DNA from: Ignavibacteria bacterium RIFCSPLOWO2_12_FULL_56_21
Lineage (GTDB): Bacteria; Bacteroidota; Ignavibacteria; UBA10030
DNA length: 64,000 bases
Assembly (NCBI GenBank): GCA_001802945.1
Contig: MHAK01000040.1
Span: forward strand, 1-64,000
Direction: 5' to 3'
In this document: in pieces, positions 50,811 through 59,845 of the stretch
Layout: the number at the start of each line of letters is the position of its first letter
How positions within the stretch are numbered: position 1 is the stretch's first letter
Notes under the pieces: generated by a model
Seen by the model: only the letters and a program-made list of their open reading frames with translations
Told to the model about the DNA's origin: nothing
Databases searched by the model: none
Translations under genes and position numbers: made by a program

Positions 50811-51986
50811 TCACGAAGCAAAGCCAGGGTACTTTGCCGCAGCGGCCGTATTCCACAGCAGAACCGCCGCATCCCGTTTCACAAAACCCGCCTTGGTTGC
50901 CTGCTCCAGTGCGACGACGGTCGTTGCCCCTTCCGGACAAAAGAAGAATCCCTCTTGTTTTCCCACTTTTCGGACCGCTTCGGCCGCTCGTTCATCCGTC
51001 ACTGCAAACGCAGAACCGCCGCTTTCTCTGATCGTCCTGAGAATGAGATAGTCGGCGAACGCTTTCGGCACGCGCAAACCCGAGGCTTTTGTGTGCGCAT
51101 GTTCCCAGAACTCTGATTCCGATTTCCCTTCAGCGAATGCTTTCACGATCGGTGCGCACCCGGCGGCCTGTGAGGAGATCATCTTCGGCCGTGCAGGACC
51201 GATCCACCCCAGTCCTTCCATTTCACCGAATGCCTTCCACATCCCGATCAATCCTGTCCCTCCACCGGTCGGATAAATGATCACGTCAGGAAGATTCCAA
51301 GAGAATTGTTCGGCCAGCTCATACCCCATCGTCTTCTTTCCTTCGAGTCGATACGGTTCTTTGAGGGTCGAAACGTCGAACCAGTCGGAATGTTCCTTCT
51401 TCAGCTTCTGGATCTCATTCGCCGCATCGCTGATCGTGCCGTCGACCTGACGAACATCCGCGCCGTAGATGCGACACTCCTCGATGTTTGCGGCGGGAGT
51501 GTCCTTCGGAACGACTATGGTACAACCCATCCCGGCGCGCGCAGCGTATGCCGCGCAAGCTCCAGCGGCATTGCCGGCGGACGGGAGACACACGTGCCGA
51601 ACGCCAAGTTCATGTGCTCGCGTGACGGCGAGTGCAAGTCCTCGCGCCTTGAACGACCCGGTCGGCATCATCGCTTCATCTTTGACCCAAACCGGTCCGG
51701 TACCGAATTTTCGTTCGAGCGATGTCAAACGAAGTATCGGCGTCATACGCTCGCCCAGGGAGACGATGGACGAAGGCGACCTCAGAGGCAGCATCGGCAA
51801 GTACTTCCAGAACGAATCGCCGCCCGAAGCGACCTCCTCGCGCCGGAGACCAGAACGTGCCGACGCGATGTCATACGAAGCCAAGAGCGCTTTGCCGCAA
51901 GTTTTGCAGACAGCAAGCAATTCCGAACCGCTGTGCTGAGTGCCACAAACGCTGCACTCTAGGTGCTTGAAATACGAGCGATACAT
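50811..51986 (-). CDS. thrC: Threonine synthase
   Basis: PLP enzyme making threonine from O-phosphohomoserine; 391 residues. The N-terminus has a zinc-ribbon-like CSVCG...CKTCG, then PTGSFKARG with the PLP lysine, LPSAGNAAGACAAYAARAG, and the PLP-phosphate loop PTGGGTGLIGMW. Length and the CxxC ribbon fit the short ThrC form. Ends base-to-base with the convergent exonuclease gene. Confidence 0.93.
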   Translation of the reverse strand: MYRSYFKHLECSVCGTQHSGSELLAVCKTCGKALLASYDIASARSGLRREEVASGGDSFWKYLPMLPLRSPSSIVSLGERMTPILRLTSLERKFGTGPVWVKDEAMMPTGSFKARGLALAVTRAHELGVRHVCLPSAGNAAGACAAYAARAGMGCTIVVPKDTPAANIEECRIYGADVRQVDGTISDAANEIQKLKKEHSDWFDVSTLKEPYRLEGKKTMGYELAEQFSWNLPDVIIYPTGGGTGLIGMWKAFGEMEGLGWIGPARPKMISSQAAGCAPIVKAFAEGKSESEFWEHAHTKASGLRVPKAFADYLILRTIRESGGSAFAVTDERAAEAVRKVGKQEGFFFCPEGATTVVALEQATKAGFVKRDAAVLLWNTAAAAKYPGFAS

Positions 51987-52090
51987 GTCGGGTAGTCGTC
52001 AGTGAATGAAGTACTTGTCGTGTTGCAACTCGAAACCTGTCTCTTTATATTCAGCGAGCCGCTCGGACATTTAGAAAGAGGAAGAATTTC

Positions 52091-53251
52091 ATGGAAAAAC
52101 AGATCCGTTCGTATTTCCTGTTCGTACTCATGCTCGCTTGCATTTCCGTCAGCCGTGCACTGCCGAAATTCGCCAGCAGAACCGGCGCGAAATGCCAATC
52201 ATGCCATGTTAATCCCACCGGTAAGGGCATGCGGTCGGAATTCGGGAGAAACTACGGCATGGAGGACCTGGCCATGCCGACGTGGAGAGAGGCAACCGAC
52301 TTCGAAGAATTTTCGGTTGGGATCACGCCGAATATCGATGTCGGCATGGACATGAGAACGCTCCTTTTTTTCAACGAGCAGAAGGGAACCTCTAGTTTCT
52401 TCCAGATGCAGGGAGATCTGTATTTCGACATCCGCTTGAACAAAAAGGTCCGGCTGTATCTTGACAAAGGCCTTTACAACGGGTTCGAAGCATTTGCCCT
52501 CGCCAAGGTGCTCCCGTACGATGGCTACGTCAAGGTCGGAAAATTCATGCCTGCCTACGGAACACGCACGGACGACCATAACGCCTTCATTCGCGGTGGT
52601 CCGTACGGCGGCGGACCTTTTGTCGCACAATTTGCGCCGCTGAGCGTCGCGGGCTATCCAACGGGACTTCGATTCGGCGAACGATCGGAGGATACCGGTC
52701 TGGAACTCGGGTTCGCACCGGGAGCGTTCACATTGAACGTCGGAATGTTCAACGGAACTCCAGGTGCCGGTCTAACCGGAGTAACTGCAACCCGCAACAA
52801 AGCCGTCGTCGTTCGAGGTGATGCAACCGTGAAATTCTCATCGACGAACGTTACCGTCGGTGGATCGGTCTACTACGCGCCCTCAGCGACGGACAAACAT
52901 ACTTATACCGGCGCATTCGGAGCGATTTCCTTCCTCGAATCGTATTCGCTGACGAGCGAGGTCGATCTGGTCAAGGTGGAAGACAATGCGTCCGGAAAAG
53001 CGACCAACGGCATGATCGTGTGGAACGAAATCAATGCGGTGGTCACGCAAGGAATTGATATAAAAATCGGCTACGAGTTCTACGACCCCGACCTCGATAT
53101 CACCAACGGCAGTTTCACTCGAGCCTTGGTCGGTGCAGAGATCTTTCTCCTCAGCGGCGTGGAGTTTCGTCCGCTCTATCGCATCAACCTCGAAGAACCG
53201 ACGGACGTTTCCAACAACGAGTTCCAGGCCATGCTGCACCTGTACTTCTAA
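52091..53251 (+). CDS. Monoheme cytochrome-porin fusion (Cyc2-like layout)
   Basis: 386 residues: signal peptide to about Ala23, a very short heme-binding segment with CQSCH (35-39) in FASRTGAKCQSCHVNPTGKG, then about 330 residues of amphipathic strands ending in Phe (MLHLYF), an outer-membrane barrel. In Cyc2-type proteins a single heme plugged in a porin takes electrons from outside (e.g. Fe(II)) across the outer membrane. Sequence identity to Cyc2 cannot be judged here; the layout is the evidence. GAGGAAG precedes the ATG. A small cytochrome c gene follows after 15 bp. Confidence 0.82.
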   Translation: MEKQIRSYFLFVLMLACISVSRALPKFASRTGAKCQSCHVNPTGKGMRSEFGRNYGMEDLAMPTWREATDFEEFSVGITPNIDVGMDMRTLLFFNEQKGTSSFFQMQGDLYFDIRLNKKVRLYLDKGLYNGFEAFALAKVLPYDGYVKVGKFMPAYGTRTDDHNAFIRGGPYGGGPFVAQFAPLSVAGYPTGLRFGERSEDTGLELGFAPGAFTLNVGMFNGTPGAGLTGVTATRNKAVVVRGDATVKFSSTNVTVGGSVYYAPSATDKHTYTGAFGAISFLESYSLTSEVDLVKVEDNASGKATNGMIVWNEINAVVTQGIDIKIGYEFYDPDLDITNGSFTRALVGAEIFLLSGVEFRPLYRINLEEPTDVSNNEFQAMLHLYF

Positions 53252-53266
53252 CGCGGAGTCCATCGC

Positions 53267-53644
53267 ATGATCCATACGAAAATCCTGCTCGTCGCCTCAG
53301 CAATGATTATGGCCGTCGGGACAACATCGGCCCAGGAAAAGCCCTCAGGAAAACTGACATACATCCAGGACGTCGGCCCGATCGTCAAAAAATACTGCCT
53401 CCCCTGTCACCTGGCAGAAAATGAGAATCCGAGCGGGCTTGCGCTTGACAACTTTGAAACGCTGATGAAGGGGGGCGAGCACGGGAACACTGTCGTACCC
53501 GGCAAACCCAACGAAAGCAACCTGTATCTCAAACTTCTCCCCAATCCCCCGTTCGGGAAACAAATGGCGCGGAACCGCCGACGGCTCACCGAAGAAGAAG
53601 TGAAGACCATTTTCAATTGGATCGAGCAAGGAGCAAAGAAGTAA
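53267..53644 (+). CDS. Small periplasmic cytochrome c
   Basis: 125 residues with a signal peptide (cleaved near SAQ) and one heme motif CLPCH (44-48). The block LALDNFETLMKGGEHGNTVV and PGKPNESNLYLKLL resembles planctomycete-type (PSCyt1) cytochrome domains; a Met in GKQMARN may be the distal ligand. Operon partner of the cytochrome-porin, likely its periplasmic electron acceptor or donor. Confidence 0.88.
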   Translation: MIHTKILLVASAMIMAVGTTSAQEKPSGKLTYIQDVGPIVKKYCLPCHLAENENPSGLALDNFETLMKGGEHGNTVVPGKPNESNLYLKLLPNPPFGKQMARNRRRLTEEEVKTIFNWIEQGAKK

Positions 53645-53653
53645 GCTCCTCTT

Positions 53654-55093
53654 TTATTCGACCTTTTCCACCTTTATCGTGTTCGTCGTCCCTCTGCTCA
53701 TCAGGGGAATACCGGCCGTGAAGACCACGTAATCGCCTTCGTGGACGAATTCCGATCCTTTGAGCTCTTTCTTGATCTTGCTGAACGATGTGTCTGTGTC
53801 GCTGACAATCCCCTTCACGAGCATCCCCCGCACACCCCAAACGAGATTGAGCCGGCGCAGGACCTCTTCCTGGTCTGTTACGGCCACAATGCGCGAAACC
53901 GGGCGATACTTGCTGATCGCCCGAGCTGTTGCACCGGAGTGCGTAATAGCAATGATCGCCCGGGCCTGAACTTCCCTTCCAAGGACGCACGCAGCACGGG
54001 CGATGGCATCGAAAACCCGTTGATTGGTGTCGCTTGTCATGACAAGGGTCTCCGCCCTGTCCCGCGCGTTTGCTTCGGATCGGCGAATGATTTGATCCAT
54101 TGTTCGCACCGCCTCCACGGGATACCTGCCCACCGAGGTTTCACCGCTCAGCATGACGGCATCCGCGCCGTCCAACACCGCATTCGCCACGTCATTCGCT
54201 TCCGCCCGCGTCGGTCGGGGCTGTTCGATCATCGACTCCAGCATCTGCGTCGCAATGATCACGGGGACGCCCGTGGCGTTGCATCGCCGGACGATGTGCT
54301 TTTGTATGATCGGTACTTCTTCAGGGGCGAGCTCCACTCCCAGATCTCCCCGAGCGACCATGATGACGTCGGCGACTTTGAGGATATCTTCGAAGTGTTC
54401 GACCGCTTCTGCGCGTTCTACTTTGGCAACGATTGGAATAGACCGCGATCCCTTCTTCGCGATCAGGTCGCGGAGCATGAGAAGATCGTCCGCCGTCCGG
54501 ACAAAAGAGAGAGCAATGTAGTCGATCCCGTTCTTCAAGCCGAATTCCAAGTCTTCGAGGTCCTTTTCAGTAAGGGAAGGAGCGCTGACGCGGACGCCCG
54601 GAAGATTCATCCCCTTTTTGTCATGAAGGACCCCGCCGTTTACCGTGAAGCAAACAACATTCGTAGCGTCAGAACTCTCCACCCGAAATTTCATTTTCCC
54701 GTCATCGACGAGGATAGTATCACCTTTGCGCACGTCGCGGGGAAGTGACTTATATGTCGTCGATACCTTCGTGGCCGTCCCTTCGATCTCGTCGATCGTG
54801 AACGTGAATCGCTGACCCTCCTTGATTTCCACCGCACCTCCCGCAACCGTACCCGTCCGGATCTTCGGTCCGCTGAGATCCTGTAAAACAGCGATCGGTT
54901 CGCCGCGCTTAAGCGCTGCTTCCCGGATGCGCTCGATCCAGGACCTGTGTTCCTGACGTGAACCGTGGGAGAAATTCAGCCGGGCAACGTCCATGCCTGC
55001 GTCGATCAGCTCGCAGAGCCGGTCGACGGAATTCGTCGACGGTCCGATTGTGCAAATGATCTTCGTATTACCGATGGTTTCAAATCGTGACAT
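53654..55093 (-). CDS. pyk: Pyruvate kinase
   Basis: Glycolytic enzyme, 479 residues. N-terminal KIICTIGPSTNSVDRL, ARLNFSHGS, active-site VARGDLGVELAPEEVP, TQMLESMIEQPRPTRAEANDVANAV, and the C-terminal domain with ITHSGATARAISKYRP. GAGG 5 nt before the ATG. Starts 6 bp after the sirtuin stop. Confidence 0.97.
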   Translation of the reverse strand: MSRFETIGNTKIICTIGPSTNSVDRLCELIDAGMDVARLNFSHGSRQEHRSWIERIREAALKRGEPIAVLQDLSGPKIRTGTVAGGAVEIKEGQRFTFTIDEIEGTATKVSTTYKSLPRDVRKGDTILVDDGKMKFRVESSDATNVVCFTVNGGVLHDKKGMNLPGVRVSAPSLTEKDLEDLEFGLKNGIDYIALSFVRTADDLLMLRDLIAKKGSRSIPIVAKVERAEAVEHFEDILKVADVIMVARGDLGVELAPEEVPIIQKHIVRRCNATGVPVIIATQMLESMIEQPRPTRAEANDVANAVLDGADAVMLSGETSVGRYPVEAVRTMDQIIRRSEANARDRAETLVMTSDTNQRVFDAIARAACVLGREVQARAIIAITHSGATARAISKYRPVSRIVAVTDQEEVLRRLNLVWGVRGMLVKGIVSDTDTSFSKIKKELKGSEFVHEGDYVVFTAGIPLMSRGTTNTIKVEKVE

Positions 55094-55099
55094 AACGCC

Positions 55100-55840
55100 T
55101 CATGCAGGAGATGCAAATAGGTGAACGAGGGCAGGGACTCCCTCGGTTGCGCGAACGCGCATGACGCCGTCGGCAAAGCGCGTCACTTCTGTCGGCTCCG
55201 GATTGATTTCCAGGACATACGCCCCGTGGTCCCGCGCCACAAGCGGAAGCGATGCTGCCGGCTGAACAACTGCTGACGTGCCGACAGACAGGAAAAGCTG
55301 GCATCGACTGGCGGCCTGTTGCGCAGCAGCGAATTCGTCCATCGGTAATTGTTCGCCGAACCACACAACGCCAGGACGCAAGAGTCCTCCGCAGAACTCG
55401 CATGTCGGCACAGTTTCGCCGTCAAGTTCTATCTCACGTGCCGGTTCTTTCCGGCATTCCAGGCACAACGTGCGGCGAATATTGCCGTGCAGCTCAACTA
55501 CCTTCTTCGAACCGGCTTCGCGGTGCAAGCCATCGACATTTTGCGTTACCAGCAGAAAATCGCCAATGATTCGTTCCAACTCGGCAAGCGCCACATGGGC
55601 GGCATTTGGACGGACTTCTTCAAGAAGTTTTCGGCGATATGCATACCATTCCCACACCAGCCCCGGATTCCGCACGAATGCGTGGATGTTGGCGAGCTCC
55701 TCGGGAGAGAACTTCTTCCACAATCCTTCCTGTCCTCGGAAGGTCGGAACGCCGCTTTCGGCAGAAACGCCTGCACCTGTCAACACGCATACGGACGTGA
55801 TCCGGGGGGCCATGCGTCGGAGGTCGTCCGGTACACTCAT
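55100..55840 (-). CDS. cobB: NAD-dependent protein deacylase (sirtuin, CobB type)
   Basis: 246 residues from ATG 55840 (ATGA overlap with the acylase gene). NAD site TGAGVSAESGVPTFRG, catalytic His118 in VELHGN, QNVDGLH, zinc cysteines 126/129 (CLEC) and 147/150 (CEFC). Tyr66 and Arg69 form the YxxR pair of class III sirtuins, which prefer succinyl/malonyl-lysine. A longer open frame upstream is antisense-like and rejected. Confidence 0.93.
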   Translation of the reverse strand: MSVPDDLRRMAPRITSVCVLTGAGVSAESGVPTFRGQEGLWKKFSPEELANIHAFVRNPGLVWEWYAYRRKLLEEVRPNAAHVALAELERIIGDFLLVTQNVDGLHREAGSKKVVELHGNIRRTLCLECRKEPAREIELDGETVPTCEFCGGLLRPGVVWFGEQLPMDEFAAAQQAASRCQLFLSVGTSAVVQPAASLPLVARDHGAYVLEINPEPTEVTRFADGVMRVRATEGVPALVHLFASPA

Positions 55841-58254
55841 TTGTTCGGTTCGAGGATCAGGACCTCCGTCGCTGTGTGACGGACCACAGTCGAATCCATT
55901 GGAACGATGCGATACACGCCGTTCAGCCACATCTTGACCTGATCGTCGTAATGAGAGTGAAAAACATGGCCAGATTGACCGGGCGGCAGAATGGACCTTG
56001 TGTTGTTGGGGTTCGACAGGTCGAACACCTGCCGGGTGGATGCTCCCACGGTCATTCGGAATGGATGAGCAACATCGTAGTATCCGACGTTCACGGTTGA
56101 GTGTGCGCCGCCAACCGCGTACGGTCCGTTGTTGAAGATCGGTGCGAGCAACGGATTGGAGGAAAACGCGTGCTCGAACACGATGGTGTGCAGGCGTTCC
56201 CATCTCCACTCTTTCATCTCCCCGCCCAAGTTCCGGCGCAGCTCCCCAATGGCGCCCATCACGCTTCGGCGGATCATGTCGTCCCTCGTTTCGACCTCCG
56301 GAGTCCGGATATCGTCAAACCAGGAGGAAGTCGGTTTGCGGAGGAGCCGTTCCAACGCCGTCATCGGCATGCTCGCCACCGTGTCAAAGATTGCCAGGAA
56401 GTCCGGACCCATGTCGTCCTCGAAGGTCTCTCGCACAAGGTGCATCATCGTCGATTCAAAGAGCAACGTCGATACATCCTCTTTCCGCATATTGAAATCC
56501 CACGACCGGAGATAGGTCAGATACGAACGAAGCGAGTCCGAAGAGGAAGAATCGGGAAAGACATTCAGGATGACGGGCACGACTTCCCGAGCAAGGGGCG
56601 ATACAAGGTCCAGTTGCAGCCTTTGCATGTCGTCCATTGTTACCCGTGGCGACGATGAGAGCACCTCTGTGATCCTTCTTATCCGCCACGACGGCTCCCA
56701 TAGTTGCGTAATATGATACGGGAACCGGTCGTCAATGATCTTGTTGTTGGCGGTTGCGATGAAACCTTGAGGCGGATCGAAAATGGAGGGCATAGCAGAT
56801 GCTGGAACGTATCCAGTCCAATCGGATCCAGACTCCCAACCTGGCTGAGGAAGAAGTGCATGTCGGGCATTCCTGATCGGCAAGCGGCCGCCCGTCTGAT
56901 ATCCAATATGACCTGAAGTGTCCGCGTACACGAAATTTTGCGCCGGGACCGTGAAAAGACTCACTGCCGCACGGAATTCTGCCCATGACGAGGCCCTGTT
57001 CAGCCGAAGAAATGCACCGGCGTCCGCAGCAATGTCATGACCCGTCCATCGCATCGAGATAAGGTCGTTCGAGTACGACGCCGCGGGTTCGATCCTGTTC
57101 ACGATGGGTCCCCGATGCGTCATGTAGATCGTCAGAAGAACCGGTGCGCCGCCCTTGACCAGGATGGTATCTTCCCGGATCTCCAGCGGGCGCCACACCC
57201 CGTCCATCATGTATTTGCTGGGATGCTGCAGAGAATCAACCCGTTCGACATAGAAGTCATGATCGTCCATCATTGCGTTTGTCAATCCCCACGCAATGCT
57301 CCTGTTTCTGCCGATGATGGCGAAAGGAATGCCCGGGATGGCGAGCCCGGCAACATTCAAACCGGGTGCGGTCACATGTATTTCATGGAACCTCGCGGGA
57401 GTCAGGAGCATCAGGTGTGGATCATTCGCCAAGTACGGTTTGCCTGAAACCGTTCGTGCACCTGCCACAGCCCACGAATTGCTCCCCTGACCCAACGTTC
57501 GAAGGCCAAGGATGTCACGCGCACGAAGTTCAGCGTCCACATACGCCGAAAGTCCGGCGACTACGCGCGGCGTCGGCCTGAGTGACGGCGGGACGACCAT
57601 CGGTGCATCTTCGTCCCATGCCGGGAAAAGATCGCGCGCACGGTCCTCACCAAACCTCTCGACGAACACCGACATGAGCACATCCATCCACCTCGAATAA
57701 TCGAGTTCCCACGCCATGAGCCGGCTGACAAGGATTGACTGATGAAGAGTCCATGGTTCCGGCTCGAATCCAAGCATATCGTATTCGATCGGATACATGC
57801 CCTTCGCTTCCGCAATCCATGCGTTGACCCCTTCACAGTATGCCAGCATTGCTGTCCGCGTTTCATCATCGAGGATATCCTCAATGCGCGAAGCCGTATG
57901 CTGAAGGCCGAGCGTCCTGAAAAGACGGTCAACCGGAAGTGCAGCAGGTCCGACGAGTTCTGCCAACCGACCTTCTCCCACTCTTCGAAAGAGTTCCATT
58001 TGCCATAGTCGGTCCTGGCCATGGACGTATCCCACGGCTCTGTAGGCATCCAGGATCGACTGTGCTTGAATATGAACCACGCCGTATGGATCGCGGCGTA
58101 CCTCAACTGAGGTCGATAGTGCGGAGAGAGTGGCGGAACCGCTTGCAGAGGGAAAGGACCGATGCGCCAACCAGAGCCCAACGACAATGATGGCAGCGAC
58201 GATCACAACCAGCGCAGCGCCTGTTCCAATGACCAGCTTCAGTCGGGTATTCAC
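55837..58254 (-). CDS. Penicillin acylase-family Ntn hydrolase
   Basis: 805 residues, membrane-anchored or exported (TM helix 8-30). The self-processing site is QGSNSW with the nucleophile Ser258, preceded by an alpha-subunit part (DPYGVVHIQA, VGYVHGQDRLWQMELFRR) and followed by LANDPHL and GAHSTVN typical of the beta chain. Members hydrolyse amides such as beta-lactams or acyl-homoserine lactones; the natural substrate here is unknown. First gene of an acylase-sirtuin-pyk run. Confidence 0.92.
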   Translation of the reverse strand: MNTRLKLVIGTGAALVVIVAAIIVVGLWLAHRSFPSASGSATLSALSTSVEVRRDPYGVVHIQAQSILDAYRAVGYVHGQDRLWQMELFRRVGEGRLAELVGPAALPVDRLFRTLGLQHTASRIEDILDDETRTAMLAYCEGVNAWIAEAKGMYPIEYDMLGFEPEPWTLHQSILVSRLMAWELDYSRWMDVLMSVFVERFGEDRARDLFPAWDEDAPMVVPPSLRPTPRVVAGLSAYVDAELRARDILGLRTLGQGSNSWAVAGARTVSGKPYLANDPHLMLLTPARFHEIHVTAPGLNVAGLAIPGIPFAIIGRNRSIAWGLTNAMMDDHDFYVERVDSLQHPSKYMMDGVWRPLEIREDTILVKGGAPVLLTIYMTHRGPIVNRIEPAASYSNDLISMRWTGHDIAADAGAFLRLNRASSWAEFRAAVSLFTVPAQNFVYADTSGHIGYQTGGRLPIRNARHALLPQPGWESGSDWTGYVPASAMPSIFDPPQGFIATANNKIIDDRFPYHITQLWEPSWRIRRITEVLSSSPRVTMDDMQRLQLDLVSPLAREVVPVILNVFPDSSSSDSLRSYLTYLRSWDFNMRKEDVSTLLFESTMMHLVRETFEDDMGPDFLAIFDTVASMPMTALERLLRKPTSSWFDDIRTPEVETRDDMIRRSVMGAIGELRRNLGGEMKEWRWERLHTIVFEHAFSSNPLLAPIFNNGPYAVGGAHSTVNVGYYDVAHPFRMTVGASTRQVFDLSNPNNTRSILPPGQSGHVFHSHYDDQVKMWLNGVYRIVPMDSTVVRHTATEVLILEPNK

Positions 58255-58275
58255 GAGGAAGTGGCGGTCGGAGAA

Positions 58276-58309
58276 AGAAAAAACCCCGTCCCGATGCGCC
58301 GGGACGGGG
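58276..58309 (-). terminator. Rho-independent terminator
   Basis: Minus-strand CCCCGTCCCG, loop GCGCAT, CGGGACGGGG, then TTTTTT. Ends the FadL-like gene transcript 36 bp after its stop. Confidence 0.92.
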
Positions 58310-58345
58310 TCAATGTAGCGATTCTTGACCCACAGTTCAAATAGG

Positions 58346-59824
58346 TCAGAACCGGTAGGAAAGAGTGACAGTGACTTTGCTGTTCGTGAGCGATTCCGAC
58401 GTTGATGAAGGTTGAGGAATAATGGGGTCGTAGTAGTTGTCGCGGAATGATTTCCATTGACCCAAAGCTCCAGCCAAGTTGAGTACGGTGTTCGTATCCA
58501 TATTGATGCCGATCCCCCCGGTCATGTAGAGTTGGTCGAAACTTGAAGGGTCTCCTTTGTACGGGGACGGGAGATATGCTCCACCGCCTCGAAGTACCAA
58601 GCCAAGATCCCAGAATGTCACTTCCACACCTCCCCGCAAATTCGTCGTAGCGCGAAAAGCACGTTTAATGTACCTATTCTCCTGCAGCAGGTCCGGGTTC
58701 TCGGTCTCGAATGCCATCTGAGTCCAATCAGTGTATTCAGCGTCACCACTCACCGAGATCCAGTCAAACACATACAATGTCAACCCGCCGCTTACCACAT
58801 ACGGCGTCTGGATCTTGTAACTCGTGGCATTCGCAATCGATGCCGATAGTGAGAACCCGTCATCGAACAGGCTTTTCCCAGCGTTCGTGAAAGTCTCTTT
58901 GATCTCGTATGATGTGGGAGTCCGCAGCGTCATACCGATCTTGTAGCGACCCTGCTTCCGCATCATGAGGCCGAATAACACATTGAAGCCATCGAGCTGG
59001 CTTTCAATCGTGCTGGTGTACGTAAATCGATCAAAATTGTAAGGAAAGCTGTATCCACTGTGATAAACATCGCGGCTGTCGGACTCGATAAATTCCCGGT
59101 CATACGAGTATGTGCCGGAGACGAAATTCAATGAAACACCCATCGAAATGTCCCGGGCAATATCGATGCCCGCACCGAATGACCAGTGGTTTGTGCCTCC
59201 TCCTTCTAAGACGGTTGCAGATTGTTGAACGCTGTCCGTCAAAATAGGGACCAGGAAGCCGTCGGTCCCCGTCGTATCTGCCAGCCAAATCTTGAACGGG
59301 ATGTTGGCTTCGAGAAAAGCGCGCTCGTCGGTGTACGACATCGCATATAAATCGGTGGTCGGCGCAAGCGATGATGCAACGATCGAACTTCGTCCATTAA
59401 AGCCATCAAACGATGCCGATGACGTAAAGTTGGACATCCGTCCGAACCCCAGGGCAAACGTGAGGCTTCCGCGGGTTGTCGGAACGGGATATACCACGCC
59501 AGCGTTGTCGATGCTCATGGCGTTATTTTGAGACTTGGTCTTCGCGCCCAGGAACGAGACATCGTTGCTGACACCATTCCTGCTGAATCCCAGCGATACT
59601 TCGTAATCGCGAATGGCTGCAAGACCGGCCGGATTTCCGAAGAGGGCGGAGTATTCGTCCCCTCTGCCGGTGGTTGCCCCGCCAAGTGAAAGTGTTCGCG
59701 CTCCAACTCCGAGACCGAACTGGGAAAACCGAAGGACGTCCTCCGCAAACTGGGCCTGCATTGTCGATGATACCAGAGCGCAGAGAAGGAGAATCTGCCT
59801 GATCATGTGACGTTGATGGATCAT
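58346..59824 (-). CDS. OmpP1/FadL/TodX-family outer-membrane transporter
   Basis: 492 residues with a signal peptide (MIRQILLLCALVSSTMQAQF) and the family start FGLGVGARTLSLGGATTGRGD with NPAGLAAIRDYEVSLGFSR, followed by about fourteen strands and a final LSYRF. FadL-type barrels take up hydrophobic compounds such as fatty acids. AGGA precedes ATG 59824; ATG 59806 is an alternative start. Confidence 0.88.
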   Translation of the reverse strand: MIHQRHMIRQILLLCALVSSTMQAQFAEDVLRFSQFGLGVGARTLSLGGATTGRGDEYSALFGNPAGLAAIRDYEVSLGFSRNGVSNDVSFLGAKTKSQNNAMSIDNAGVVYPVPTTRGSLTFALGFGRMSNFTSSASFDGFNGRSSIVASSLAPTTDLYAMSYTDERAFLEANIPFKIWLADTTGTDGFLVPILTDSVQQSATVLEGGGTNHWSFGAGIDIARDISMGVSLNFVSGTYSYDREFIESDSRDVYHSGYSFPYNFDRFTYTSTIESQLDGFNVLFGLMMRKQGRYKIGMTLRTPTSYEIKETFTNAGKSLFDDGFSLSASIANATSYKIQTPYVVSGGLTLYVFDWISVSGDAEYTDWTQMAFETENPDLLQENRYIKRAFRATTNLRGGVEVTFWDLGLVLRGGGAYLPSPYKGDPSSFDQLYMTGGIGINMDTNTVLNLAGALGQWKSFRDNYYDPIIPQPSSTSESLTNSKVTVTLSYRF

Positions 59825-59845
59825 TGTTGTAGTCCTGAAAGTTCT

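Noticed and set aside
50811-50811. Overlap or fusion of the exonuclease and threonine synthase genes
   Set aside because: Stops are adjacent but each protein is complete; ordinary convergent genes.
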